Of a DNA stretch of 39,517 bases, positions 24,667 through 32,962 are shown in pieces. The number at the start of each line of letters is the position of its first letter. The stretch's first letter is position 1. A program made the position numbers and the translations under genes. Under the pieces are notes generated by a model, which saw only the letters and a program-made list of their open reading frames with translations, had not been told where the DNA came from and made no database searches. Source of the stretch: DASVAL01 sp035649575 (GTDB taxonomy: Bacteria > Planctomycetota > UBA1135 > UBA2386); assembly GCA_035649575.1 (NCBI GenBank), contig DASRJH010000134.1, positions 1 through 39,517 of the forward strand, written 5' to 3'.

Positions 24667-25689
24667 TCAGACCATTTGCTCGGTGGCGCCGCCGGCCTTG
24701 ATGTCGCCCTTGTCCATCATGTCGCGGATCAGCTTGAGGATCTCGGCCTGGGCCTGCAGCACGTCCGACAGCGGCGTCGGCCCGAGGATGTCGCGCTCCT
24801 CGCGCACCATGTCTGCGGCGCGCTTGCTGAGGTTCGCGAAGACGTTGCGCTCGACGCCCGGAACGGCTGCCTTGAGCGCGACCGCGAGCTGCCGCGAATC
24901 GATGGAAGCGAGGACCTTCTGCATGGCCTTCCGGTCGAGCTTCTGCACGTCGTCGAACGTGAACAACTGCTCGCGGATCGCCGACGCGACGGTGGCGTCC
25001 GTGGCCTCTATCCTCTTGAGCACACCCTGCTCCTTGCCACCCAGGTTGTTCAGCAGCGAGGCAGCCGCCTTGACCCACGTATTCGGCGCGCTCGGCAGCG
25101 TCGCGAGACCGAGGCTCTTCACCTTGTTGCGCAGCACGTCGAGCACCTTCTGCACGACCTTTGCCGGCGTGCGATCGAGCGTGGCGACGCGGTGCAACAG
25201 GTCCGCGCGCACCTCGTCGTCGAGATGGCCCAGCACCTCGGCCCCCTTCTTGCGATCGAGATGCGCGAGGAACACGGCGGCGATCTGCGGGTGTTCCTCG
25301 GCCAGCAGGTCAGCCAGATCGCCGGGGGCCAGCGCTTCGAACAGCGCGAACGGATGCTGCGCGAGCATGTTGCCGCTGGCGCGCTTCGTCACGTCGCCGC
25401 TGCGCTCCTCGCCGAACGCGCGCGACAGCACGCTGCGCATGAGACTGCCGACATCGCCGAGCGCCATGCTGCCCTGCCGCATGCGCTGCACGGCTGCCTG
25501 GTAAACAGCCCGCACGGTCTCGCGGTTCACGGCGATCGCCTGCAGCTGCTGCATGGCCCGCGTGACCTTGTCGACGGTATCGTCGGAGAAGTGGCGCAGC
25601 AGCGTGGCCGCGTGCTCCTGATCGATCGAGAGCAGGAGCATGGCGATGGCCTTGTCCGTACCGAGGTCCTGCTGCGCTTCTTCGGTCAC
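24667..25689 (-). CDS. fliG: Flagellar motor switch protein FliG
   Basis: A 340-residue rotor protein that links the MS-ring to the C-ring and takes torque from the stator. The N-domain has DKAIAMLLLSIDQEHAATLL. The middle domain has the EEHPQIAAVFLAHLDRKKGA motif that binds FliM. The C-domain includes LFTFDDVQKLDRKAMQKVLA and the charged segment near MFANLSKRAADMVREERD, here VFANLSKRAADMVREERD, followed by a helix rich in charge. The key charged residues that contact MotA are at the expected places (KR, REERD). It starts 12 bp after the fliF stop and is in the same operon. Length is normal. Confidence 0.97.
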   Translation of the reverse strand: MTEEAQQDLGTDKAIAMLLLSIDQEHAATLLRHFSDDTVDKVTRAMQQLQAIAVNRETVRAVYQAAVQRMRQGSMALGDVGSLMRSVLSRAFGEERSGDVTKRASGNMLAQHPFALFEALAPGDLADLLAEEHPQIAAVFLAHLDRKKGAEVLGHLDDEVRADLLHRVATLDRTPAKVVQKVLDVLRNKVKSLGLATLPSAPNTWVKAAASLLNNLGGKEQGVLKRIEATDATVASAIREQLFTFDDVQKLDRKAMQKVLASIDSRQLAVALKAAVPGVERNVFANLSKRAADMVREERDILGPTPLSDVLQAQAEILKLIRDMMDKGDIKAGGATEQMV

Positions 25690-25701
25690 GATCGTTCCCC
25701 G

Positions 25702-26784
25702 TTATGCCTTCTGTTCGCCGAGCCACGACTCGAGCATCTTTGCCAGTGCTTTGGGGTCGGTCGCGATCGACCGCTCGATCTCTGCCCGCATGTGCTCCTG
25801 CTGCTGTTCGGGCGTCATGTCCTCTTCCTTGACCTTCTCCGCGGCGGGCGCGCCGCCGTTGACTGCGGGCGGGCGGGCCCGAGGGAACAGTCCACGCAGG
25901 AACAGGACCACGACGAGCAGGCCGAGGATCGGCCCGATCGTCGGTCCCCATTGTTGCAGCACTTCCGCGATCCCCGGTGGCGCAGCGATCGACGCGGGAC
26001 CGATCGACGCGAAGTCGCCGGCGAGCGTGCGGAACGCCTCGGGCTCGTCGCGCGCAGGATCCCAGCCGACGATCGCCTTCACGGCGTTGACGAGGTCCTG
26101 CTCGACGAAGCCCGGCGCGTGTTCGAGCGAGCGGTCGTAGAGCACCGCGACCGTCAGGCGCTTCACCTCGGGCGCCATCTTGCCGGTGCGCCGCTCGCCG
26201 ATATCCGTCACGAACTCGCGCTCGCGCTTCTGGGTCTTGCTCGTGCTCCTTTGCCCGCTGTCCGCCGTGCTGCCGCTCGACGAATCCGTGAAGTCCCTGG
26301 TCTCGGACTTCACGATCGCCCCCTCGGGCAGCACCTTCTCGCTTCTCGTCTCCCAGGTCGGGTCGAGCTCGACGTTCACCGCGACCGAGGTCTTGCCGGG
26401 CCACAACTGGTCGAGTCGCTGTTGCGCGAGGCGCGTTCGCTCTTCGCCGAGCGAACGCTGCAGGCGCAGGAACTCCGCCGAGCCGCCGGTCACGTTCACG
26501 GCGAGCACGCCGTCGAGCGCAGCAATGGCCGCAATGGCTTGCGCGCGCGAGGCCGCATCGAGCCTCCGCTCGCTCGTCTCGGCATCGTCGACCTGCTCGA
26601 CGTGCGTGGAAACGTTGCCTTTCAGCGCGGTTGCGGGCTCGTGGCCCGGTCCGGCGAACCAGACGATGCCGCCGAGACCTGCCAAGGTCGCGAACAGGAC
26701 CGCCGCGACGACGAGCCTCTGGCCACCGTGAAGGCGACTCCAGCTGCCCTTCAACAGCACCAGAACGTCACGCAGGGTTCGCAT
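25702..26784 (-). CDS. fliF: Flagellar MS-ring protein FliF, short form
   Basis: A 360-residue protein, clearly shorter than the usual 500-570. The ATG at 26784 opens MRTLRDVLVLLKGSWSRL, then the first membrane helix VVAAVLFATLAGLGGIVWF. A region of about 80 residues follows and joins SVAVNVELDPTWETRSEKVL, the RBM3/collar region, plus SETRDF and KREREFVTDIGERRTGKM. The second helix is WGPTIGPILGLLVVVLFLRG, and the C-terminus LAKMLESWLGEQ is the FliG-binding helix. The first ring-building domain and most of the second, which together make the inner core of the MS-ring, are missing. No second piece lies upstream: the next gene is divergent. Start site and translation are intact, so this looks like a true short form. 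Confidence 0.9.
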   Translation of the reverse strand: MRTLRDVLVLLKGSWSRLHGGQRLVVAAVLFATLAGLGGIVWFAGPGHEPATALKGNVSTHVEQVDDAETSERRLDAASRAQAIAAIAALDGVLAVNVTGGSAEFLRLQRSLGEERTRLAQQRLDQLWPGKTSVAVNVELDPTWETRSEKVLPEGAIVKSETRDFTDSSSGSTADSGQRSTSKTQKREREFVTDIGERRTGKMAPEVKRLTVAVLYDRSLEHAPGFVEQDLVNAVKAIVGWDPARDEPEAFRTLAGDFASIGPASIAAPPGIAEVLQQWGPTIGPILGLLVVVLFLRGLFPRARPPAVNGGAPAAEKVKEEDMTPEQQQEHMRAEIERSIATDPKALAKMLESWLGEQKA

Positions 26785-27027
26785 CGAGTAGGCAGCTCCG
26801 GCCAGGACTGCCCTTCGAGCATCGGCGCCTCGTGATGGCGGCCTTGAGACGGGCACTTGGTGACAGCACGCGTCGTGACCGGCCGCGCCGTGTCGCGTTT
26901 TCGAGCAGCGCCGCCACTTCCTGCTGGGCGGCTACACGAATCGCCCGGTCACGGCCCCTGCAGGTATCTGCCCGAACCGCGAGGACCGGTGGGAAACCGA
27001 GGGGTCGAGGTATGCTCCGCGCCCGTG
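26785..27027. promoter_or_regulatory. Divergent gap between fliF and egtD
   Basis: The 243-bp gap between the start codons of the flagellar operon and egtD should hold both promoters. The only feature I can point to is TATGCT at 27011-27016, a -10-like hexamer 12 bp before the egtD start without a clear -35. I see no sigma-54 or flagellar sigma-28 consensus. Confidence 0.35.
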
Positions 27028-28038
27028 ATGGCCCCCCACCCCTCGCAAGACGCCCCATCACCTCACGGCCCACGGCGGCCGGCGGTGGTCCGCGGCGCGT
27101 CGAAGCCGGTTGCCGAGTCCCAGCAGCTCCTGCGCCGCGCGCTGATGGCCCCGCACCCGTCGATCCCGCCGAAGTACTTCTACGACGATCTCGGGTCGCG
27201 CCTGTTCGCCGCGATCACGGCCCTCGACGAGTACTACCCGACGCGCACGGAGGCCGAGCTGCTGCGCACGCATCTGCCCGCGATCGCTGCGGCAGCACCC
27301 GTGACCGGCTGCACGTTCATCGATCTCGGCGCCGGCAACTGCGAGAAGGCCGCGAGTCTGTTTCAGGCCGTACAGCCGTCGTGCTACGTGGCGGTCGACA
27401 TCTCGAGCGACTACCTGCGGGTCTCGCTCGAACACATGCAACGGCAGTTCCCCGACATCGGCATGCTCGGCGTCGGCACGGACTTCTCGGAACAGTTCGA
27501 GCTGCCCGCCGCGGTGCCTCTCCAGCGGCGGCTGTTCTTCTATCCGGGCTCCTCGATCGGCAACTTCACGCCGCGCGAAGCCGTCCCGTTCCTCGAAGCG
27601 CTGCGGCGCCAGATGCACGGCGATGGCGCGCTCTGGATCGGCGTCGACCTGCAGAAGCCGAAGGACCGCCTCGAACGCGCCTACGACGACGAGCTCGGCG
27701 TCACCGCGGCCTTCAACCGCAACCTGCTGCGCCACGTGAACCGCCTCGCGGGCACGGACTTCGTGCTGGCCGATTGGCAGCACGTCGCGTTCTTCAACGA
27801 AGCCGAGAGCCGCATCGAGATGCACCTGCAGGCCGTGCGCGATGTCGAGGTGAGCTGGCCCGGGGGTCGCCGCCGGTTCGGCGCCGGCGCCCGCCTCCAC
27901 ACCGAGAACTCCTACAAGCACAGCATCGAGGGGTTCCGTTCGCTGCTCGCGGCGGCTGGCCTGCGCAGCGCGGGGCACTGGACGGACGCGGCCGGCTGGT
28001 TCGCGTTCTTCGTGGCGGTGCCCGACGGAAGGTCGTGA
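27028..28038 (+). CDS. egtD: L-histidine N-alpha-methyltransferase (EgtD)
   Basis: A 336-residue enzyme that trimethylates histidine to hercynine, the first step of ergothioneine synthesis. Family parts are ALMAPHPSIPPKYFYDDLGS (N-terminus, including the conserved KYFYD), EYYPTRTEAELL, FIDLGAGNCEKAASLF (SAM-binding), FFYPGSSIGNFTP and FNRNLLRHVNRLAGTDF. All are the usual EgtD signatures. The ATG at 27028 is chosen; a GTG just upstream is possible. The stop overlaps the GTG start of egtB as GTGA, so the two are made together. Histidine- and SAM-binding residues appear to be present. Length is normal. Confidence 0.95.
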   Translation: MAPHPSQDAPSPHGPRRPAVVRGASKPVAESQQLLRRALMAPHPSIPPKYFYDDLGSRLFAAITALDEYYPTRTEAELLRTHLPAIAAAAPVTGCTFIDLGAGNCEKAASLFQAVQPSCYVAVDISSDYLRVSLEHMQRQFPDIGMLGVGTDFSEQFELPAAVPLQRRLFFYPGSSIGNFTPREAVPFLEALRRQMHGDGALWIGVDLQKPKDRLERAYDDELGVTAAFNRNLLRHVNRLAGTDFVLADWQHVAFFNEAESRIEMHLQAVRDVEVSWPGGRRRFGAGARLHTENSYKHSIEGFRSLLAAAGLRSAGHWTDAAGWFAFFVAVPDGRS

Positions 28039-29207
28039 AGGACTGGCGACACCTGACGCAGGAGCAGTTGCCCGCCGCGCTCGACGAGGCGCGCGCCGCG
28101 ACGTTCGCGGCCACGCTCGATCTCACGGACGAGCAGTGGCGCGTGCCCTACCACCGCGGCATCCAGCCTGTGGCCTGGGACCTCGCCCACATCGCCTGGT
28201 TCGCCGAGTTCTGGTGCCTGCGCGGTCCGCATCGCATCGGAGTCGATGCGCACGTGCGCGCCGATCAGCCCGTCCGTTTCATCGGCACCGACGACCAGTA
28301 CGACTCGGCGCGCATCTCGCACCGCGCGAGGTGGCAGATGCCGTTGTTCCCGCGCGGCGAACTGCTCGAGCGCATGCAGGACCAGCTCGCCGCCTGCAAG
28401 CACGCGGTCGCGTCTGGCGGCGACAGCGACGACGACCTCTACCACACGCGGTTCTCGGTGTATCACGAGTTCATGCACGTCGAGGCGTTGGTCTGGACGC
28501 GCGGGATCCTCGCTCATGCAGCGCCGGCGGGACTCGCGTTGCCCGATCTCGAACGTCGGCCCGAGGTCGCCATTCCGGGTGGCGAGTACGAGATCGGCTG
28601 CCGCAGCGATGGAGGGGGTTTCGCGTTCGACAACGAACTGCCGGGCCGCACGGTGCGCCTGCAGCCGTTCGCGATCGACGCCACGCCGGTTGCGAACGAG
28701 CAGTTCTTGGCGTTCGTCGAGGCCGATGGCTACCGACGCGAGGAGTTCTGGCCCGGGGCGGCCGGCGCGTGGCTCGCTGCGAAGGGGCGCGATGCCCCCG
28801 AACGCTGGCGCCGGTCCGCGGCAGGTGGGTTCGAGCAGCGCTGGTTCGACGCGTGGTTGCCGCTGCCGCCGCGGCAGCCCGTGATCCACGTCAACGCGTA
28901 CGAGGCCGAGGCCTACTGCCGCTTCGCGGGCCGTCGCCTGCCGACTGCGGCCGAGTGGGAGGTCGCGGCGCCGCAGATGCTGTGGGGCAAGATGGTCTGG
29001 GAGTGGACCGCGGATCCGTTCGCGCCGTACGCGGGTTTCCGCCCCGGGCCCTACCACACGTACTCGGCGCCGTGGTTCCACCACCAGCGCGAGATGCGCG
29101 GGGGCGCGTTCGCCACGCACCGGCTCATGCACGACCCGCGGTATCGCAACTTCTTCCTGCCGCAGCGCACCGACGTGTTCGCGGGCTTCCGCACCGCAGC
29201 GCTGTAG
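28035..29207 (+). CDS. egtB: EgtB-like iron-dependent sulfoxide synthase
   Basis: A 390-residue enzyme with an N-terminal DinB-like helical domain and a C-terminal formylglycine-generating-enzyme-like domain. The non-heme iron ligands fit EgtB: His52 in DLAHIAWF, and His144 and His148 in HEFMHVE. The C-terminal domain has VAIPGGEYEIGC, VNAYEAEAYCRFAGRRLPTA, MVWEWTADPF, MRGGAF and FFLPQRTDVFAGFRTAAL. EgtB joins hercynine and a sulfur donor using O2. The GTG at 28035 overlaps the egtD stop (GTGA), and egtDB-type pairing is known. An alternative is the related selenoneine synthase SenA, whose N-terminal helix looks similar; I see no senB or selD nearby. Function therefore follows the egtD context. 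Confidence 0.88.
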   Translation: MKDWRHLTQEQLPAALDEARAATFAATLDLTDEQWRVPYHRGIQPVAWDLAHIAWFAEFWCLRGPHRIGVDAHVRADQPVRFIGTDDQYDSARISHRARWQMPLFPRGELLERMQDQLAACKHAVASGGDSDDDLYHTRFSVYHEFMHVEALVWTRGILAHAAPAGLALPDLERRPEVAIPGGEYEIGCRSDGGGFAFDNELPGRTVRLQPFAIDATPVANEQFLAFVEADGYRREEFWPGAAGAWLAAKGRDAPERWRRSAAGGFEQRWFDAWLPLPPRQPVIHVNAYEAEAYCRFAGRRLPTAAEWEVAAPQMLWGKMVWEWTADPFAPYAGFRPGPYHTYSAPWFHHQREMRGGAFATHRLMHDPRYRNFFLPQRTDVFAGFRTAAL

Positions 29208-29222
29208 CGCACTTCGCCTGCC

Positions 29223-30116
29223 CTAAGCCCTGACCACGGCGACGCGGAAACCGATGTGCTCCGAGCGGCGCGGCGGTTCGAACCGCACCCGCATTGCGGA
29301 ACGACAGTACTGAGCGTCATCCATCCATGCTCCGCCGCGGCGCACGCGCGAATACGTGCCGTCGCGGTTCGGCACGCCCTGCACTTCGCGCAAGTCCGGG
29401 TCGACGCCGCCGGGCAGCTTCGGGTGATACCAATCGCGGCACCACTCGAACTCGTTCCCGTGCATGTCGTGCAGGCCCCACGCATTCGCGGCGTAGCTGC
29501 CGACCTTGGTCGCGGCCGTGCCGGGCGCTCCGTCCGGCTTGCCGTTGTAGGGCTTGCCGATGTTCGCCTGTCGATCGGTCAACGTGTCGCCGAACGCGAA
29601 GGCGGTGGTGGTCCCGGCGCGGCAGGCATACTCCCATTGCGCTTCGGTCGGCACCCGGAACTCCCAGCCCGGTGGCAACTCGTTCGCGGCGCGCGCGCGT
29701 TCCGTCGATCGGCGGCAGAACTCCTCCGCCTCGATGAAGTTGATCCAGTAGACCGGGAAGTCGTCGCCCTCGCCCGCGATGAGCTTGCCGGGGATCGCGC
29801 CCATCACGCGTCTCCATTCACGCTGCGTCACTTCGTACTTGCCCATCCAGAAGCCCGACAGCGTGACGTCGACCTGCGATTCGTCGCTGCGTCGGTAGGG
29901 TTCGTCGGGCGGGCTCCCCATGCGGAACGTCCCGGCCGGACACCAGCAGAGCTTGATACCGCCGACCTCGCACTCGTCTCCGGACCTGGCACCAGCTGAG
30001 AAGGCAATCCGCGTCGCAGCCAGAATGTCGTCGGACGTGCCCGTCGAGGTGCGCGTGTAATGGCATGCGACCACGAGGCACACACAGCAGAGAAGCAGAG
30101 TCAGCTGAGCGTGCAT
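29223..30116 (-). CDS. SUMF1/formylglycine-generating-enzyme-like lipoprotein
   Basis: A 297-residue protein with a lipoprotein signal: MHAQLTLLLCCVCLVVAC, with the lipid-carrying Cys in LVVAC. The rest is the FGE-sulfatase (SUMF1) fold: CWCPAGTFRMGSPPDEP, GFWMGKYEVTQREW, VYWINFIEAEEFCRR, FRVPTEAQWEYACRAGTTTA, GLHDMHGNEFEWCRDWY, RRGGAW and IGFRVAVV. These motifs are shared by many planctomycete surface proteins, most of which are probably not true formylglycine enzymes. Substrate is unknown. The start at 30116 is fixed by the lipoprotein signal; the open frame continues upstream without protein character. It converges on egtB with a 15-bp gap. It may be the only extracellular protein of this locus. 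Confidence 0.88.
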   Translation of the reverse strand: MHAQLTLLLCCVCLVVACHYTRTSTGTSDDILAATRIAFSAGARSGDECEVGGIKLCWCPAGTFRMGSPPDEPYRRSDESQVDVTLSGFWMGKYEVTQREWRRVMGAIPGKLIAGEGDDFPVYWINFIEAEEFCRRSTERARAANELPPGWEFRVPTEAQWEYACRAGTTTAFAFGDTLTDRQANIGKPYNGKPDGAPGTAATKVGSYAANAWGLHDMHGNEFEWCRDWYHPKLPGGVDPDLREVQGVPNRDGTYSRVRRGGAWMDDAQYCRSAMRVRFEPPRRSEHIGFRVAVVRA

Positions 30117-30153
30117 GGGTCGGCCGCTTCCGGACGGGAACGTCTCTTGCCGC

Positions 30154-30387
30154 TCAGCCGCGCGCGGCTTGGCGCGCGTCGGCTGCTGCGGCTGGTGGTG
30201 CGGCCCTGCGGGGCCGTAGACGTACGAAGCCAACAAACGCACTGACCCAAGCTATCACTCCAGCTGCAAGTCTGCCGTGCCATGGATCTGGACCAATCGC
30301 GCTGGCGACTAGGAACCCCAGTGACCCGATGAAGAGCAAGCTGCTGCTGAGCCAAATTCGATTCGCGTGTCCTGGAGTCGGTTTCAT
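30154..30387 (-). CDS. Small membrane protein, two predicted helices
   Basis: A 77-residue frame starting with ATG at 30387: MKPTPGHANRIWLSS, then LLFIGSLGFLVASAIG and, after DPWHGR, LAAGVIAWVSAFVGFVRLRP. The two hydrophobic stretches could each span a membrane, and the arginine-rich tail would lie inside. It follows the unknown gene at 30460-30906 on the same strand with 72 bp between. No ribosome-binding site is evident, so the gene is only probable. Confidence 0.45.
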   Translation of the reverse strand: MKPTPGHANRIWLSSSLLFIGSLGFLVASAIGPDPWHGRLAAGVIAWVSAFVGFVRLRPRRAAPPAAAADARQAARG

Positions 30388-30459
30388 GAGGCTTGGTCCG
30401 CACAACGTACTTGCCGTCTTGGACGGCCATCACACTACCACCGCTCTCCATGCGCAACC

Positions 30460-30906
30460 TTACGCAGCCGATGGTCCAGTCTCCATCCACTCCCATGTCT
30501 CCAGCAGATCGTCGAATGAGGAGCAATGCAGCACTCGGTCTGCAAGCTCGTCATGCGCAACGTTCTGGGTCAAGACGTCATCGTCCGCGTCGATGGCATC
30601 GACGTAGGCGCCTTGGAGCTCGCCGAGCTCGTAGGGACGGAGTGGCTTCCACGTCACCGGAACGAAGAACTCGAGAGGGTCGTAGATCCTCCGCGCTAGA
30701 AGCCTCCTGATCGGCCCAAACTGCCTAATCGGAGGGGCAGGAGTAGGAGTCCACACAAGCCCCTTGGAGTCATAGGCAACCGGCTCCGAGACGCATCCCC
30801 GGATAAGGTCGGAACGCAAGACGTCAGCAGTGCGCACATCGCTCTCGAGGGTGATCCATCGCCTGCTTGCGAACACCCGGAAGTAGGGAGCTGAGAGATC
30901 GCTCAC
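30460..30906 (-). CDS. Hypothetical protein
   Basis: A 148-residue protein starting with GTG at 30906: MSDLSAPYFRVFASRRWITL. The middle contains VYDSKGLVWTP-like YDSKGLVWTPTPAPPIRQFG, then RRIYDPLEFFVPVTWKPLRP and a very acidic C-terminal part, AYVDAIDADDDVLTQN. The balanced composition and lack of stop codons suggest a real gene. I recognise no family. It is next to a non-coding region with tandem and inverted repeats and to a small two-helix membrane protein; such pairs of small unknown genes are common in variable regions. A cytoplasmic location is likely, as there is no signal or membrane segment. Confidence 0.65.
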   Translation of the reverse strand: MSDLSAPYFRVFASRRWITLESDVRTADVLRSDLIRGCVSEPVAYDSKGLVWTPTPAPPIRQFGPIRRLLARRIYDPLEFFVPVTWKPLRPYELGELQGAYVDAIDADDDVLTQNVAHDELADRVLHCSSFDDLLETWEWMETGPSAA

Positions 30907-30918
30907 AGGACTAAAGGC

Positions 30919-31018
30919 GCCTAACGTCTTTGACGATCAGGCGCGAGCCGCGTGCCTTGTGCGTTGATTCGCCCTTGGCGTTGTCACGCGGCTCGTCGCT
31001 TGCTTCGTCTTGTTGGCT
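30919..31018. repeat. Bulged inverted repeat with attC-like ends
   Basis: CGAGCCGCGTG (30944-30954) pairs perfectly with CACGCGGCTCG (30985-30995), and the outer GCG/CGC extends the stem to 14 bp with one bulged T. GCCTAAC at 30919-30925 matches the integron consensus RYYYAAC. GTTGGCT at 31012-31018 matches GTTRRRY with one mismatch. Total span is 100 bp. The resemblance to an integron attC site is weak and no integrase is seen. Confidence 0.35.
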
Positions 31019-31120
31019 GGCGAGCATGGTCGCAGATCCAGCCCGCGACACAAGCCGATGACCTCGGGCGCAGCCGCTGAACGGGGCCACAGGCGAGTCA
31101 GTCCGAACGCCGGCCCTCAT

Positions 31121-31258
31121 GCGGGCGTCGCGCAGCAGGCAGTCCGGCGGGCGTCGCGCACTTGCGCAACTTGCCGGCATCGCGCATCCGCGCATCAACG
31201 GCACCAACGGGCGTCGCGCATCATCGAGTCCGGCAGGCGTCGCGCAACCAAGGTGCTT
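31121..31258 (+). repeat. Degenerate tandem array, 26-bp period, core GCGGGCGTCGCGCA
   Basis: The core recurs at 31121 (exact), 31147 (exact), 31173 (GCCGGCATCGCGCA), 31207 (ACGGGCGTCGCGCA) and 31233 (GCAGGCGTCGCGCA). Spacings are 26, 26, 34 and 26 bp. Tails are variable, though two end in AGTCCG. The 26-bp period is not a multiple of three, which argues against a coding repeat. Confidence 0.75.
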
Positions 31259-31466
31259 GGTTGCTTCGGAACTGCGAGGGCAACAGCCGAGTCCAGCCAA
31301 CTTGGTGTTCGACGGAAGTGCCGAACTACGGTACTCCCGCTTCCCCCGACAGCCTATCCGCGCACGCCAAGAGCGCCATCCGCCGGCACCTCTCGACTTC
31401 AGCTGCCCTCGCGACCGCCGAACTCACACTCACGTGTTGCGGCAGGATCTCGAGTTGCACGCCTCC

Positions 31467-32804
31467 CTACGGGAGCGGCAGCGGCCCGACTCCGAACAGC
31501 CGTTCCCCGCACTCCGCGCCCTGCCGCATCAACGTCGGGAAGTCCCGCGCCGCGAAGTTGAGCACGGCGTAGCGGTGCGAACCGTACCACCGATACTCGC
31601 GCCGCAGCACGCGTCCGTTGCTGTGCTCGAGCCAGAGCCGCGCTCGCGGATGAGTCGCCGCCAGCCACTGCTCGGCACCTGGAGCCGGCATCGGCCCGTG
31701 CGTGCCGTCGAACCGGCGGAACACGAAGCTCGCGGCCGCGCCGGCCGTGGGCGTGCTCCGCTTCACCGACGCGATGTCCCTGCCGACGGCGAGCGCGATC
31801 CCGATCCCTTCCACGTCGATGCCGTCGACCTCGCGGTACATCGTCGCGAACTGCGCTGCCGAACGCGGGTTGATCTCGATCACTCGCACCGAACCATCGC
31901 GCAGCACGAACATCTCGATGTTGAAGAGCCCGCGCGTGAAGCCGACCGCGCGGATCGCGGCCACAGCGGCCGCGCGGATGCGCTGCTGCACGACCTCGGG
32001 ATGCCGGCTCGGATACGTGAAGCCCGCGAAGTGCCGGGCCCGCGCCACCTCCTTCTCGTACATCCACTCGTCGACGATGCCGAGCAGGTGCACCTCGCCG
32101 TCTTCGACATAGCCGTCGACGTTCACCTGATCGCCCTCCATCGGCTGTTCGAGCAGCGCCCGATCGACCGAACACGGCAGCTCGACCCACTCGCGCGCGA
32201 GCTGCTCGAACGGCCGCATGAGCCTGCGCAGCAGGAAGCGGTCCACCAGCGGCAACCGCATATGCTCGACGAGCTCGCCGGCAGACTGCACGCGGGCCGC
32301 CAGCGCCGAGAACGTGCCCTTCACGGGCTTCGCGAAGAGCGGCCAGCTCCGCCCCGCTGCCCGCACGGCCGCGTCGAGCGCGTTCGCATCGCGGCAGCGC
32401 CGATCGCCGAGCGCGAACGGCAACGCGAAAGCAGGCACCGTGGCCTCGGGCACTGCCTGGGCCAGGAGCCCGCGCAGGATGAGCTTGTGCTGCGCACGCA
32501 CCACGGCTCGCGGATCGTTGCCGGGCAGACCGAGCCGCGCTGCGAGGATCGCCGCGAGCAGACAGCCGAACGCGTCGTCGTTGGACCAGACCGCGTCGAT
32601 GCGGCCGCGGTAGGCGGCGCAGAGGCGTTCGGCGTAGCGCCGTGCGTCGAACCACAACAGGCGCAGACAATGCGGAAAGTGCAGCAGCTCGAACCCTTCT
32701 CGCTCGAGCAGCAACTCCCCCCTGCGCTTCTTGTCGAACAGCGCCTCCTCCTCCCATGAACCATGGAAGAGGACCAGCAGACGAGGAGTGGAGGTCGAAG
32801 CCAT
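31467..32804 (-). CDS. ATP-grasp ligase of unknown specificity
   Basis: A 445-residue enzyme of the ATP-grasp superfamily, which joins a carboxylate to an amine or other nucleophile via an acyl-phosphate. The start MASTSTPRLLVLFHGSWEEE is followed by a flavodoxin-like N-domain, a central lysine region (WPLFAKPVKGTFSALAARV), and the metal-binding motif near SVRVIEINPRSAAQF (around residue 310), all typical of the fold. The substrate is not recognisable. It may make a small peptide or modify an amino acid. The ATG at 32804 is chosen because upstream residues are unlike the family. It is divergent from the gene at 32963 with 158 bp between, suggesting shared control, which is inference. Length is typical. 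Confidence 0.85.
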   Translation of the reverse strand: MASTSTPRLLVLFHGSWEEEALFDKKRRGELLLEREGFELLHFPHCLRLLWFDARRYAERLCAAYRGRIDAVWSNDDAFGCLLAAILAARLGLPGNDPRAVVRAQHKLILRGLLAQAVPEATVPAFALPFALGDRRCRDANALDAAVRAAGRSWPLFAKPVKGTFSALAARVQSAGELVEHMRLPLVDRFLLRRLMRPFEQLAREWVELPCSVDRALLEQPMEGDQVNVDGYVEDGEVHLLGIVDEWMYEKEVARARHFAGFTYPSRHPEVVQQRIRAAAVAAIRAVGFTRGLFNIEMFVLRDGSVRVIEINPRSAAQFATMYREVDGIDVEGIGIALAVGRDIASVKRSTPTAGAAASFVFRRFDGTHGPMPAPGAEQWLAATHPRARLWLEHSNGRVLRREYRWYGSHRYAVLNFAARDFPTLMRQGAECGERLFGVGPLPLP

Positions 32805-32962
32805 CGCGCGGTTGCGAACACCGCGGCGGCGACTCGCCTCCGCGTCGCCACCAAGCATCGCCGCGCACCAGGCTCACGACAACAGCGACCTGCGCGGGCA
32901 CCGCAGCGAAACCTCGGACACGGCTGTGGCGACGCAGACCAGACGGCGCCAAGATCGCGGCG

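Larger units (their letters stand above)
30907..31466. other. 560-bp non-coding region with repeats
   Basis: No frame here reads like a protein on either strand; open frames are arginine- and alanine-rich and have no family features. It holds an inverted repeat at 30919-31018 and a tandem array with a 26-bp period at 31121-31258. It separates the two small unknown genes from the convergent-side end of the ATP-grasp gene. Confidence 0.6.

Noticed and set aside
24301..26835. Plus-strand open frame opposite fliG/fliF
   Set aside because: Antisense of well-recognised flagellar genes.
31121..31258. CRISPR array
   Set aside because: Cores of 14 bp with 12- to 20-bp gaps and diverging repeats are too short and irregular; no cas gene is nearby.
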